Assembly: GCF_006965545.2 (NCBI RefSeq)
Contig: NZ_CP041372.2
Location: forward strand, 3,782,001-3,846,000
DNA: 64,000 nucleotides
Reading direction: 5' to 3'
Source: Paenalkalicoccus suaedae
GTDB lineage: Bacteria; Bacillota; Bacilli; Bacillales; Salisediminibacteriaceae
Shown here one piece after another: positions 9,318-19,970 of the stretch (positions within the stretch are counted from its first letter, which is position 1; the number at the start of each line of letters is the position of its first letter). The notes below the pieces were generated by a model. That model saw only the letters and a list, made by a program, of their open reading frames with translations, was not told the origin of the DNA and ran no database searches. A program made the translations under genes and the position numbers.

Positions 9318-10649
9318 ATGAAAAAGAAAGCGTTGATTCCTGCACTTACTCTTTCTGCTGTAACACTGTTAGCTGCCTGTGGAGGCGGTGGCAATAATGA
9401 GGCACCTGCGGATGATGCAGCAGCAAGTGCGAATGAGCCAGCTCAAGAGGATGTCACGATTGATTTCATGCACTTATGGCCAGCTGGAAGCTCACCTGAC
9501 CATCACCGAATTGTAACGGATATTATTTCAGAATTTGAAGAAATGCACCCTCACGTCACGGTTGAATTAGAAGTACTTGAGAACGAGCAGTACAAAAACA
9601 AGCTTCAAGTTGTTTCTTCCTCTAACCAGTTACCTGACGTTGGGATGACATGGGCAGCAGGATTCTTAGAGCCATATGTAAATGGCGAACTGTTTGCTCC
9701 ACTTGATGACGTGTTAGAAGATGGCTTCCGCGATGATTTTGTTGCCGGTACTTTGGAAGCGTATTCAATCAACGACCAAACGTATGCACTCCCACTTGAG
9801 CTTAACATCGCTCCTGTTTTTTATAACACAGCAATCTTTGAAGAGCATGGCGTGAGTGTTCCTGAGACGTATGATGATTTCTTAAATACAATTGATACGC
9901 TTGTCGAAGCAGGCGTGACACCAATTGCACTTGGTAACCGCGACCGCTGGACGGGATCCCTTTGGTACATGTATTTAGCTGATCGTATTGGTGGCGCAGA
10001 TGCACTTAACTCTGCTATTGATCGCAGTGGCTCCTTTAACGACGAGCGCCTAATCGCTGCTGCTGAAGGCATTCAAGAAATGGTTGAGCACGATGCATTT
10101 ATCCCAGGTTTTAACGGTCTATCAGATCAAGAAGCGAAAGCAGAATTTATGAACGGTAATGCTGCTATGTACTTGATCGGATCTTGGGACCTTCCTAACT
10201 ACACAACAAACGAAGAAGTACCACAAGAGTTCCGCGATAGCATTGATTTCTTCAAGTTCCCTGAGGTTGAGGGTGGCGAAGGAGATATCAACGGCTGGGT
10301 TGGTGGACCTGGTGTAGGACTATTCGTAGCCGAGAATTCGGATGTAAAAGAAGAATCGAAGGAATTTGTTGCTTACTTTACAGAAGAGTGGGGCAAACGC
10401 TCTGTTGAAGACGCTGGAGTTATCCCTGGTACACAAGTAAATACGGACGAAGTAGACCTTCCAGACCTATTTATCAGTGTACTAGATGAGCTTAACAACG
10501 CTTCAAGCATCACGCTATTCGCGGATGTTCAAATGAGCTCTTCCGTAGCTGAAACGCATCTTAATATGATTCAATCTCTATTTGGCGAAGCCGTAACACC
10601 TGAAGAATTCGCTGAAGAACACGAGAACGCGCTACAAGCCGACGAATAA
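9318..10649 (+). CDS. Lipoprotein sugar-binding protein (XynE-like)
   Basis: A 443-residue lipoprotein. The start is ATG at 9318, eight bases after GGGGG; the in-frame TTG at 9300 overlaps the ribosome site region and is unlikely. The lipobox is LAACGG (Cys at about residue 21), followed by an Ala/Glu/Asp-rich linker and a family 1 extracellular solute-binding fold (FMHLWPAGSSPDHH near the N-terminus, then NGNAAMYLIGSWDLPNY). It serves the two permeases downstream. The kinase/regulator pair and GH43 gene around it point to xylo-oligosaccharides as ligand; this is inferred. Confidence 0.9.
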   Translation: MKKKALIPALTLSAVTLLAACGGGGNNEAPADDAAASANEPAQEDVTIDFMHLWPAGSSPDHHRIVTDIISEFEEMHPHVTVELEVLENEQYKNKLQVVSSSNQLPDVGMTWAAGFLEPYVNGELFAPLDDVLEDGFRDDFVAGTLEAYSINDQTYALPLELNIAPVFYNTAIFEEHGVSVPETYDDFLNTIDTLVEAGVTPIALGNRDRWTGSLWYMYLADRIGGADALNSAIDRSGSFNDERLIAAAEGIQEMVEHDAFIPGFNGLSDQEAKAEFMNGNAAMYLIGSWDLPNYTTNEEVPQEFRDSIDFFKFPEVEGGEGDINGWVGGPGVGLFVAENSDVKEESKEFVAYFTEEWGKRSVEDAGVIPGTQVNTDEVDLPDLFISVLDELNNASSITLFADVQMSSSVAETHLNMIQSLFGEAVTPEEFAEEHENALQADE

Positions 10650-10660
10650 GCCCCCTAATC

Positions 10661-10701
10661 GTCCCATATGTTCCTCGTGAATATATGGGACATTTTTCTT
10701 T
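10661..10701 (+). terminator. Intra-operon hairpin terminator
   Basis: A GTCCCATAT arm and an ATATGGGAC arm around an 11-base loop are followed by a T-rich run. It lies between the binding-protein gene and the permease genes, the same arrangement as in the minus-strand importer operon. Confidence 0.8.
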
Positions 10702-10723
10702 TATCCGAATGGAGTGATCTTAA

Positions 10724-11605
10724 GTGAATCATATTATGTCCGATAAACGTGTTATTGCCTTGTATACACTACCTGCACTTCTGATTCTGCTCGTTCTCAT
10801 ATACGTTCCGATTGTGCTGACTGCTTATTACGGTCTGATGGATTGGGACGGAATTGGTGCAATGACATTTGTAGGTCTTGAAAATTATACTGCTTTACTC
10901 TCTGATGGAATGTTTTGGCGAAGTGCCTACCACTCACTACTTCTAGCACTCTTTTCGGTTGGAAGCTTAGTGCTCTACTTAGCTATTTCCTTAATACTTG
11001 CAAGTAATGTAAAAGGAGCAAACCTATTCAGAAAGATTTACCTAATCCCTATGCTTCTTTCCTCCGTTGCTATTGCGCAGCTATGGCTACGTATTTACCA
11101 TCCTACAAATGGAGTAATGAATCGATTTTTAACGTCTGTTGGTATTGAAAATCCGCCGCTTTGGCTATCAGATACAAGCATTGTCTTGTTTGCTATCTTC
11201 ATCCCGATCATTTGGCAGTATGCAGGATTTTACATCATCATTTACTATGCAGCGCTTAAAAATATTCCGGCCGAGCTTGAGGAAGCTGCAAAAATTGATG
11301 GTGCTACGCCTTTTCAAATCGCCTATAAAATCAAGCTACCTTTAATTGCTGGTGTGATGAAGGTAACCGTTGTGTTAGCTGTTATCGGATCTTTAAAGTA
11401 CTTTGACTTAATCTACGTAATGACGGATGGAGGACCAAGTGGTGCCAGTGAAGTAATGGCGTCCTATATGTATAAGCTTGCTTTTAGAACCAATGACTTT
11501 GGTTACGGAAGTGCAGTAGGGTTCTTCTTACTCGTATTAATTTTAATTGTGACGTATCTCATTCGACGCGCAACAGCATCGAAAGAAGATCAGGTCCAAT
11601 ATTAA
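10724..11605 (+). CDS. ABC sugar permease, MalF-like (XynF-like)
   Basis: A 293-residue CUT1 permease with six membrane spans. The start is GTG at 10724, nine bases after GGAG; the next in-frame ATG (10736) is too far from the ribosome site. The EAA loop is ELEEAAKIDGATPFQIAYKIKLP (about residues 186-208). It is followed after 14 bp by its partner permease. Together they form the channel for the 9318-10649 binding protein. Confidence 0.92.
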   Translation: MNHIMSDKRVIALYTLPALLILLVLIYVPIVLTAYYGLMDWDGIGAMTFVGLENYTALLSDGMFWRSAYHSLLLALFSVGSLVLYLAISLILASNVKGANLFRKIYLIPMLLSSVAIAQLWLRIYHPTNGVMNRFLTSVGIENPPLWLSDTSIVLFAIFIPIIWQYAGFYIIIYYAALKNIPAELEEAAKIDGATPFQIAYKIKLPLIAGVMKVTVVLAVIGSLKYFDLIYVMTDGGPSGASEVMASYMYKLAFRTNDFGYGSAVGFFLLVLILIVTYLIRRATASKEDQVQY

Positions 11606-11619
11606 GGGAGGGAATGTAC

Positions 11620-12501
11620 ATGTCTTCAAGCACAGCAACAGCTACAACTTCAGAAGGACTGAAGCTCGGACCATTCCGCTTTAAGCCCTTAAATCTTTTG
11701 TTATACATTGCGTTATCACTCGTTGCCGTTATTCAAATATTACCTTTAGTATGGCTGTTTTTATTCTCGTTAAAGGATAACCAAGAGGTATTTAACCTTC
11801 CTCCATTAGCACTCCCTGGCGATCCACAGTGGGGTAACTACGCTCGTGTATGGACAGAGGGAAATATTGGCCTCTACTTCTTTAACAGTGTCTTAGTTAC
11901 GGGCTCTGCGGTCATTTTAACCGTGCTCTTAGCAAGCTTTGTCACATTTGCGATTACACGAATGAAGTGGAAATTAAATAAGCTTGTACTCGGACTATTT
12001 ATGGTTGGCTTAATGATTCCAGTTCATTCTACGATCATTCCATTATTTAGTTTCTTCTCAAGCGTCGGATTAATGGATACGCACCTTTCTATTATCTTAA
12101 CGTATACGGCATTTAACCTGCCTCTCACGATGATGATCCTACTCGGCTTCTATTACACAATACCGAGGGAGCTTGAGGAAGCAGCAATTATGGACGGCTG
12201 CTCCGTGCACCGTATGTTCTTCCGTATCATTTTACCGATCACAGCGCCAGTTGTTGCTACAACTGCGATTATTAACATGATTTACAATTGGAACGAATTT
12301 ATCTTTGTAAATACCTTCTTAAGCTCAGACCGTAACAAAACGCTTACAGTTGGTATTCAAAACTTCATCGGTCAATATTCTACCGACTGGGGTGCAATTG
12401 GAGCAACGCTTGTCATTAGTATGCTTCCTATCCTTATCGCCTTCCTTCTTTTAAGTAATCGTATTGTGGAAGGTATGACAGCAGGCTCTGTAAAAGGCTA
12501 A
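11620..12501 (+). CDS. ABC sugar permease, MalG-like (XynG-like)
   Basis: A 293-residue CUT1 permease. The ATG at 11620 lies eight bases after GGAGG; the in-frame ATG at 11614 is too close to that site. Six spans are seen, with the EAA loop RELEEAAIMDGCSVHRMFFRIILP (about residues 184-207). The C-terminus ends in the usual VEGMTAGSVKG. It is followed by the GH43 beta-xylosidase gene in the same operon. Confidence 0.92.
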   Translation: MSSSTATATTSEGLKLGPFRFKPLNLLLYIALSLVAVIQILPLVWLFLFSLKDNQEVFNLPPLALPGDPQWGNYARVWTEGNIGLYFFNSVLVTGSAVILTVLLASFVTFAITRMKWKLNKLVLGLFMVGLMIPVHSTIIPLFSFFSSVGLMDTHLSIILTYTAFNLPLTMMILLGFYYTIPRELEEAAIMDGCSVHRMFFRIILPITAPVVATTAIINMIYNWNEFIFVNTFLSSDRNKTLTVGIQNFIGQYSTDWGAIGATLVISMLPILIAFLLLSNRIVEGMTAGSVKG

Positions 12502-12537
12502 AACTCACAACAAAAATCATTGCTTAGGAGAGATAAC

Positions 12538-14118
12538 ATGTCTACAATTCAAAACCCTATTCTACCCGGCTTCCATGCAGATCCATCCATCATGCGAGTT
12601 GGCGACGATTTTTATATCGCCACTTCGACGTTTGAATGGTTCCCTGGAGTACGCATTCACCACTCAAAGGACTTAAAGAACTGGAGACACGTATCGAATC
12701 CATTAACGAGAAAGTCACAGCTCGACATGAAAGGCAATATGAACTCAGGTGGCGTATGGGCTCCTTGCTTAAGCTATAGTGATGGCACATTTTACTTAAT
12801 TTATACCGATGTCAAGCAGTGGCACGGCGCTTATAAGGATGCACACAACTACCTTGTCACGGCTCCATCTATTGAAGGTCCATGGTCGGAACCCATTTTC
12901 TTAAATAGCAGTGGCTTCGATCCCTCTCTTTTCCACGATGAAGATGGGCGTAAGTGGTTAGTGAATATGGTGTGGGATTATCGCACGGCGAATCATTCCT
13001 TTGCCGGCATCGTTCTACAGGAGTATTCAGTCGAAGAGCAAAAGCTTGTTGGACCAGCTAAAAAGATCTACGACGGAACAGATATCAAGCTTACGGAAGG
13101 TCCACACATTTATAAAAAAGATGACTACTACTACTTATTAGTAGCAGAGGGTGGTACGGAGTATGAGCATGCGGAGACGGTTGCTCGTTCCAAAAACCTT
13201 GAAGGACCATATGAGACGGATCCAAACTATCCGTTAATTAGCTCGTATAACCACCGTGATCTACCGATTCAAAAGGCTGGGCACGGAAGTTTGGTCGACA
13301 CACCGAACGGCGAGTGGTACTTTGCGCATTTATGCGGTCGTCCGCTAAACGGCAAATACTGTACGCTCGGTCGGGAAACATCGATTCAAAAAGTGGAATG
13401 GACGGAGGATGGCTGGCTTCGTCTCGCTCATGGATTAGGTTCGTTCCCGCAGGATACAACGGAAGCACCAAACTTACCAGAGCACCCATTTGAAAAAGAA
13501 CCTGCAACAGATAACTTCGATACTGATGCGCTAAGTGGCGCATGGAACTCCCTACGAGTTCCTATGGACGAGAGCTGGGTGTCACTAACGGAACGTCCTG
13601 GTCATTTACGATTGTTTGGACGTGAATCCTTATCTTCTGTGCACCAGCAAAGCCTTGTGGCAAGAAGACAAACGTCCTTTACATGCAATATTGAGACAGA
13701 GGTCGCGTTTGACCCAACACACTATCAGCAAAAAGCTGGTCTTGTCATGTATTACGATACAGAGGACCATGTGTATCTGCACGTGACACATCACCCGGAT
13801 AAAGGACGCGTTCTACAAATTATTCGCACGAAAGCAAATGAATATGAGGAGCTTCTAGCACCACCGCTTCGCATTGCGCAATCTGGACCTGTGAAGCTTC
13901 GCGGCGAGATTCGCTACGATAAACTACAGTTATTCTTTAAGGACGAGAATCGCACAGACTGGGAGAAGGTCTCAATCGAGCTAGACACAACCCACATGTC
14001 CGATGATTCCGCAGCCCAAGTTCGTTTTACCGGCACGTTTGTCGGCATGGCCTGCCAGGACTACAGCGGTCAGCGCCTGCACGCAGATTTTGATTACTTT
14101 ACGTACGAAGAGGAGTGA
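12538..14118 (+). CDS. xynB: GH43 beta-xylosidase (XynB3-like)
   Basis: A 526-residue cytoplasmic enzyme. The start is ATG at 12538 behind TAGGAGAG. The N-terminal five-bladed propeller carries the three acids of the family: general base Asp15 in PGFHADPSI, pKa-modulating Asp128 in SGFDPSLF, and general acid Glu187 in LTEGPHIY. All three numbers equal those of the Geobacillus GH43 xylosidase. A C-terminal beta-sandwich (about 320-526, DUF1349-like) completes the protein. It releases xylose from xylo-oligosaccharides. It is the second xylosidase of the locus, from a different family and mechanism (inverting) than the GH39 enzyme. Confidence 0.95.
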   Translation: MSTIQNPILPGFHADPSIMRVGDDFYIATSTFEWFPGVRIHHSKDLKNWRHVSNPLTRKSQLDMKGNMNSGGVWAPCLSYSDGTFYLIYTDVKQWHGAYKDAHNYLVTAPSIEGPWSEPIFLNSSGFDPSLFHDEDGRKWLVNMVWDYRTANHSFAGIVLQEYSVEEQKLVGPAKKIYDGTDIKLTEGPHIYKKDDYYYLLVAEGGTEYEHAETVARSKNLEGPYETDPNYPLISSYNHRDLPIQKAGHGSLVDTPNGEWYFAHLCGRPLNGKYCTLGRETSIQKVEWTEDGWLRLAHGLGSFPQDTTEAPNLPEHPFEKEPATDNFDTDALSGAWNSLRVPMDESWVSLTERPGHLRLFGRESLSSVHQQSLVARRQTSFTCNIETEVAFDPTHYQQKAGLVMYYDTEDHVYLHVTHHPDKGRVLQIIRTKANEYEELLAPPLRIAQSGPVKLRGEIRYDKLQLFFKDENRTDWEKVSIELDTTHMSDDSAAQVRFTGTFVGMACQDYSGQRLHADFDYFTYEEE

Positions 14119-14125
14119 GTAGTAC

Positions 14126-14740
14126 ATGATTACCGTTCGCTGGATGAATAACCCGTTATACGTTGCCTGTGATTGGCTTGTTAAACTCGCCTATATGCAC
14201 TTTTTGTGGGTCATCTTCACTGCCTTAGGTGGCTTTGTCGCTGGACTATTCCCAGCAACGGTTGCGCTACACACACTTGTAGGGAGGCTCGCCCGGGGCG
14301 AGTCGACCTACGAGATACTCCCAACCTTCTTTGCTATTTGGAAACAAGAGTTTATCCGCTCTAATAAATATGCACTAGTATTCTTTTTAGCTTTCGGCTT
14401 GTTTTTTGTCAACTTTAACATTATGACTGTTTTCCCTGACGAGCTTCTATTCTTCATGATGACAGGGATGGGTATCAGCGTCTTTTTCTTTGCCATTATC
14501 GTAAGCTTCTTCTTTCCGGTTTACGTATCTAGACCCGATTTATCCTTCTTCAAAATGATAGCGCTTTCTCTATTTTTACCTTTCCGACATATGAAGAGCA
14601 TGCTCATCTTTTTAGGTGGCATCCTGCTTCTACTAGCACTCTATTATTTCCTTCCAATGCTCGGATTCTTTTGGGGCATCTCGCTACTTGCTTGCATCAC
14701 GACGCTAATCACAACAAAAGAGCTCACACCTATCAAGTAG
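14126..14740 (+). CDS. DUF624 (YesL-like) membrane protein, second copy
   Basis: A 204-residue membrane protein seven bases after the GH43 stop, start ATG at 14126. It shares with the 4461-5111 protein the pattern of an N-terminal YMHFLWVIFTALGG segment, then GLFPATVALHTLVGRLARGE and about five spans. Each of the two plus-strand xylan segments therefore carries one family member beside sugar-import or xylosidase genes. A role in assembling or regulating the importer is possible, but no function is established. Confidence 0.8.
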   Translation: MITVRWMNNPLYVACDWLVKLAYMHFLWVIFTALGGFVAGLFPATVALHTLVGRLARGESTYEILPTFFAIWKQEFIRSNKYALVFFLAFGLFFVNFNIMTVFPDELLFFMMTGMGISVFFFAIIVSFFFPVYVSRPDLSFFKMIALSLFLPFRHMKSMLIFLGGILLLLALYYFLPMLGFFWGISLLACITTLITTKELTPIK

Positions 14741-14790
14741 CTTTAAATTAGGTATGTCGTGCAAGACCCACATACACATCACATTGATAA

Positions 14791-16509
<1,719 letters not shown>

Positions 16510-16524
16510 GTAGATTAGTAGGTA

Positions 16525-16561
16525 AAGCCCTCTTACCAATAATGGTGGGAGGGCTTTTTTG
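16525..16561 (+). terminator. Terminator of the xylan operon
   Basis: AAAGCCCTC and GAGGGCTTT arms with an inner ACCA/TGGT stem are followed by a run of T. It lies 16 bp after the xylanase stop. Confidence 0.88.
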
Positions 16562-16584
16562 TTTTTTTGGGGGATGGAGGGGTT

Positions 16585-16850
16585 TGCGTCAAGTAGAAGT
16601 CCGTATGCATCACTTTAGCTGTCGTTTGCATCAAACTCGACATCCGTTGGGTCAGTTGAAAGAGCGCTTGCATCAGTTTAAAGCTCGGTTGCAGCAAATA
16701 GTGTTCAAGGTGCGTCAATCGGGGCTTCTTTTGCATCTGTTCAAATAGCTATGCGTCAAAGTAAGATTCGTTTGCACCAAGTTGGTAGGTGAATGCGTCG
16801 ATTAGGGTGGCGATTGCGTCAAATAGCCCTCCGTTTGCACCAAGCCACAT
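16585..16850. repeat. Array 1: thirteen 21-bp units with head TGCRTCAA
   Basis: Unit starts fall at 16585, 16606, 16627, 16648, 16669, 16690, 16711, 16732, 16752, 16773, 16794, 16815 and 16836. All steps are 21 bp except one of 20. The first six to eight bases are conserved (TGCRTCAA with few changes), while the other thirteen differ in every unit. It fills the space between the convergent xylanase and UDG-like genes. No protein coding is supported; the open frames through it arise because 21 is a multiple of three. Confidence 0.85.
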
Positions 16851-16932
16851 TAACGTACAAAAATGTGATGTAATAAAGGGTTCCAATCGATTTCTTGATT
16901 GAACTGCCACCACCATTGAACGCTACAATCTC

Positions 16933-17018
16933 TATTGACCATCACACTCTCGTTATTGACCGCTCGTGCAACGCTATTGACCGCACCGCCACTGTTATTA
17001 ACCGCACGGTTCTCTACG
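16933..17018. repeat. Array 2: four 21-bp units with head TATTGACC
   Basis: Units start at 16933, 16954, 16975 and 16996. The head is TATTGACC (TATTAACC in the last) and the tails differ. Weaker ATTGAAC copies precede it at about 16895-16930. It follows array 1 after about 80 bp of non-repeated sequence and lies just past the 3' end of the minus-strand gene at 17038. Confidence 0.75.
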
Positions 17019-17037
17019 CGCGCTGATCTACTACCAA

Positions 17038-17862
17038 CTACCAATCGGCTCCCTCCCCTATCAATCTCCCTATCTCAGCTAGCACTTCTTTTTTTGTATA
17101 CGATCCGTGATGCCGCCCCAATGAATCGACCTTGCTTCCAAGACCAACAAATTGCTCGGACGGCCGGAAATGAAGAACGACCATCGGAATGCCAAAAAAC
17201 GTTCCTGTTTGATACATCGCAGATGGATACCCCTCTACAGTTTGCTTCTCTCCTAAAACGGCACCTAACGCACACAGTTGCTCTGTTACTGTAGCACCGA
17301 GAGACAACAGCCTCTTCGGCTTTAAATACAAGACACGTTCTTTAAACAACTCATGCACTGAAGCATCCTCAAACCATGTCTCTCGCTCTGGAATCTTTCC
17401 CATCTGCCTTATAGTTGCAAATGGAAAATAATCGACATGAATGGCACGCATGGATTCGTTCATTGCTCGATAAAACGAAGCTCCCATCCCCTGCAAAAAA
17501 CCTTCTAACTTAGCTCCTCCCTCTTGCCCAAACCAAGGTCTCGAGATCGATTCGTTCGCAAAGTACTTTTGAAAATAGCTAATCGACTTCCGAAGCATGA
17601 TCTCATCATCATGAAATTCCTGTAAGCTACCTTCTTTATCGCGCGTAAAAAACTTACGTTGTTCAAGAGGTCTCACGCAACCGCTCCGCAACAAAAACTC
17701 CCCTTTAGAAGGATTCACCCCTACAGTTACTAGCTCCGCTCCTGTTTGTCCATACCAAAGAACTGGTGTACTTCGCTCCACCAGTTCTCCTGACTCCATA
17801 TAAGTCGCTTGCATACGCACTGCCCTTTGAAGTAAAAACGTCGCTTGATCCATGTGCCGCAT
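17038..17862 (-). CDS. Uracil-DNA-glycosylase-fold protein, unknown substrate
   Basis: A 274-residue soluble protein. Near the N-terminus, VTVGVNPSKGEF (about residues 46-57) resembles the GxNPS motif A of the uracil-DNA glycosylase superfamily. LHFRPSEQF near residue 230 could correspond to the C-terminal His-containing motif. It is longer than ordinary UDGs (about 220), and I cannot assign a family. The start is ATG at 17862, close behind AAAGGAG; an ATG three codons later is possible. The upstream gene (17871-19790) ends 8 bp before it, so the two may be co-transcribed. The assignment is tentative. Confidence 0.55.
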   Translation of the reverse strand: MRHMDQATFLLQRAVRMQATYMESGELVERSTPVLWYGQTGAELVTVGVNPSKGEFLLRSGCVRPLEQRKFFTRDKEGSLQEFHDDEIMLRKSISYFQKYFANESISRPWFGQEGGAKLEGFLQGMGASFYRAMNESMRAIHVDYFPFATIRQMGKIPERETWFEDASVHELFKERVLYLKPKRLLSLGATVTEQLCALGAVLGEKQTVEGYPSAMYQTGTFFGIPMVVLHFRPSEQFVGLGSKVDSLGRHHGSYTKKEVLAEIGRLIGEGADW

Positions 17863-17870
17863 ACTCTCCT

Positions 17871-19790
17871 TTAAAACGTTCGAACGCGATTATCTTTATA
17901 AAAGCGTACTAGTTCTCGAAGTGGCATCGGACGTGCAAAATAATAACCTTGTACAAAGTTACTTCCCATCCGATAGGCAAGCTCGAGCTGCTCCTGTGTC
18001 TCTACGCCCTCCACAACCACGTGCTTTCCAATCTGCCTAAACGACTGTGCAAGTGCTTGAATCACAATAAAATTATCTTCATTTCGCTCAGCCTCATACA
18101 ATAGCGTCTTATCTAGTTTAATGCAGGAGAACGGGAATTGAATCACATTTGATATATTTGTATACCCTGTCCCATAGTCATCTAGACTAAATCCAATGCC
18201 TAGTGCCTCAAACTCCTCCATCGCTACTTTCATCTTATCCATGTTGTCGAGTACCACACTTTCCGTTAGCTCAAAGTGCAAAAATCCACAGTCTACTTGT
18301 TCTCTAGTGGAAACATCGAGGACGCGTTCCATCAAACGATCATGAAAGATTTGAATAGGAGAGATATTGACGTTAATTTGATCAATCGAAATCCCTTCTA
18401 TACGAAGACGCTTTTTAGCTTGGCAGACTACCTCTAAAAGTACTTCTCCTAACTCCTGAATCAGCCCCTTCTCTTCTGCAATCGGGATAAATTCTCCGGG
18501 TGAGATGAATCCAAGCTCCGCCGAGTGGAGCCTAGCTAAAGCTTCTAGCGAACGAAACTCACCTGTCTTTACACAGTAGATTGGCTGAAAATACACATCC
18601 ACATTTCGTAAATGAATGGCTTTCTTTAAGATCTCTTCGATCGTTTGTCTTCTTTTGAAAAAAACAAGCGCATGCGTCGTAATCGTATCGACTTCTATGC
18701 CTGCTTTTTTATTCATTTTAACTTGCCTTTCTAATACTGCTACAGTGTCCTCAATCGTGCCCGTCACTTTTGGAATAGGAATGGTGACAATCGTCGCTCG
18801 TAGTTTTACGACAATACCGTTCACATCCCATGTATCCTGTAGCCTTGTATGAATGGCTTGCATGCAATCAGCCTCTGCTGTATAACTCGATACAATAGCG
18901 AATTCATCACCTGAGAACCGACACACTCGTCCCTCTTTACTAAGTGTAGAAAGGTATTTAGCAAATGCATGAAGTGCTTGGTCTCCGATTTCTTCTCCAT
19001 ATTGATCGTTGATCGACTTAAAATCGTGTAGGCTGACTAGTGTAATTAACGTATCCTCTCGATTTTCTAGACGCATCTTGAGGATTTGAGTAAATGCTCG
19101 ACGATTTAACACGCCTGTGAGATCGTCCTCCAGTATTTTTTTGTTTTGCACATAGAGGTAGGTAATGGTTAGGCCCGCTGTTACGGCTGTGCTAGAGATT
19201 AGCAGCTCAGGGAAAATGAATTCTACGCCTGCAAGCGCGAGACCTAGTAGCGGGTAGGATAGTAAAACAAGACGCAGGTTGAGCGGGAGTTTGTTGCGCA
19301 TTCTATAGACAACTAGGACGATCAACGACAAGTAAAAGATGGGGACAATATACATAGCAAGATAGAGTGGCCCTGGAGTCGTTGCGACGCCCTCCTCCAG
19401 TTGATAAATCAGTCCAGTAAACGGGGAAATCATAACGAGAACAGCAAAAAGAAGGTAGATAAAACTGGTTGTTTTTATCCACTGATAGACGTGTTTAGGT
19501 GCCTTCCAAATGATCGAAGTCGAATAATAAAAAATAAGAGGAAAGACACCAATCATGAGTAGCCTGGTAAAGATATTATTAGCATGTTGAACTGTAGTCG
19601 ACATTTGATCTGCGTTGCTCTCTATATAGACAGTCATTAAAAGTGCTAGCATCGAGAGAATTGTTACGACAAGCGTTGAGCGAAACAATTTATTTTGAAG
19701 GGTATCTATGCCTTGCCCTCCACGGGAATAAACAAAAAGAATGATAGCAATGATCAACGCGCTGTAAATTGGACCCGCATTTAACCCCAT
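17871..19790 (-). CDS. Membrane GGDEF-EAL protein (c-di-GMP metabolism)
   Basis: A 639-residue protein. The start is taken as ATG 19790, eight bases after AAGGAG, because the ATG at 19799 touches the ribosome site. About seven N-terminal membrane spans (1 to about 205) form a sensor region. The GGDEF domain (about 215-375) has RFSGDEFAIV, with Ser for the first Gly, so cyclase activity may be reduced though SGDEF proteins can be active. The EAL domain (about 395-635) keeps EALARLH, DDYGTGYTN and KLDKTLL, as expected of an active phosphodiesterase. It probably degrades c-di-GMP, which bears on the exopolysaccharide-type operon at 32955-39527 only by hypothesis. Confidence 0.9.
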   Translation of the reverse strand: MGLNAGPIYSALIIAIILFVYSRGGQGIDTLQNKLFRSTLVVTILSMLALLMTVYIESNADQMSTTVQHANNIFTRLLMIGVFPLIFYYSTSIIWKAPKHVYQWIKTTSFIYLLFAVLVMISPFTGLIYQLEEGVATTPGPLYLAMYIVPIFYLSLIVLVVYRMRNKLPLNLRLVLLSYPLLGLALAGVEFIFPELLISSTAVTAGLTITYLYVQNKKILEDDLTGVLNRRAFTQILKMRLENREDTLITLVSLHDFKSINDQYGEEIGDQALHAFAKYLSTLSKEGRVCRFSGDEFAIVSSYTAEADCMQAIHTRLQDTWDVNGIVVKLRATIVTIPIPKVTGTIEDTVAVLERQVKMNKKAGIEVDTITTHALVFFKRRQTIEEILKKAIHLRNVDVYFQPIYCVKTGEFRSLEALARLHSAELGFISPGEFIPIAEEKGLIQELGEVLLEVVCQAKKRLRIEGISIDQINVNISPIQIFHDRLMERVLDVSTREQVDCGFLHFELTESVVLDNMDKMKVAMEEFEALGIGFSLDDYGTGYTNISNVIQFPFSCIKLDKTLLYEAERNEDNFIVIQALAQSFRQIGKHVVVEGVETQEQLELAYRMGSNFVQGYYFARPMPLRELVRFYKDNRVRTF

Positions 19791-19970
19791 CGCTACCATC
19801 TCCTTTTTTGTTTGAATTTTCTAATAGTATACCATATATCCTGTTACTAAAGCCCTTACAATTAGCTTCCTTTTTACCTATTCCCTTATTTATTATGAAA
19901 AAAGCACTTTTCTTTCTAACGGTTTCATGTGACTCTTATAAACAAAGAGTTTACCTAAAGAGGTGATCAG

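Noticed and set aside
16542-16748. Open frames on both strands through array 1
   Set aside because: They are open because the 21-bp period keeps the frame; there is no ribosome site and the sequence is repetitive.
16585-16850. CRISPR array
   Set aside because: Conserved part is only about eight bases and the unit 21 bp, much shorter than CRISPR repeats and spacers; no cas genes are in the window.
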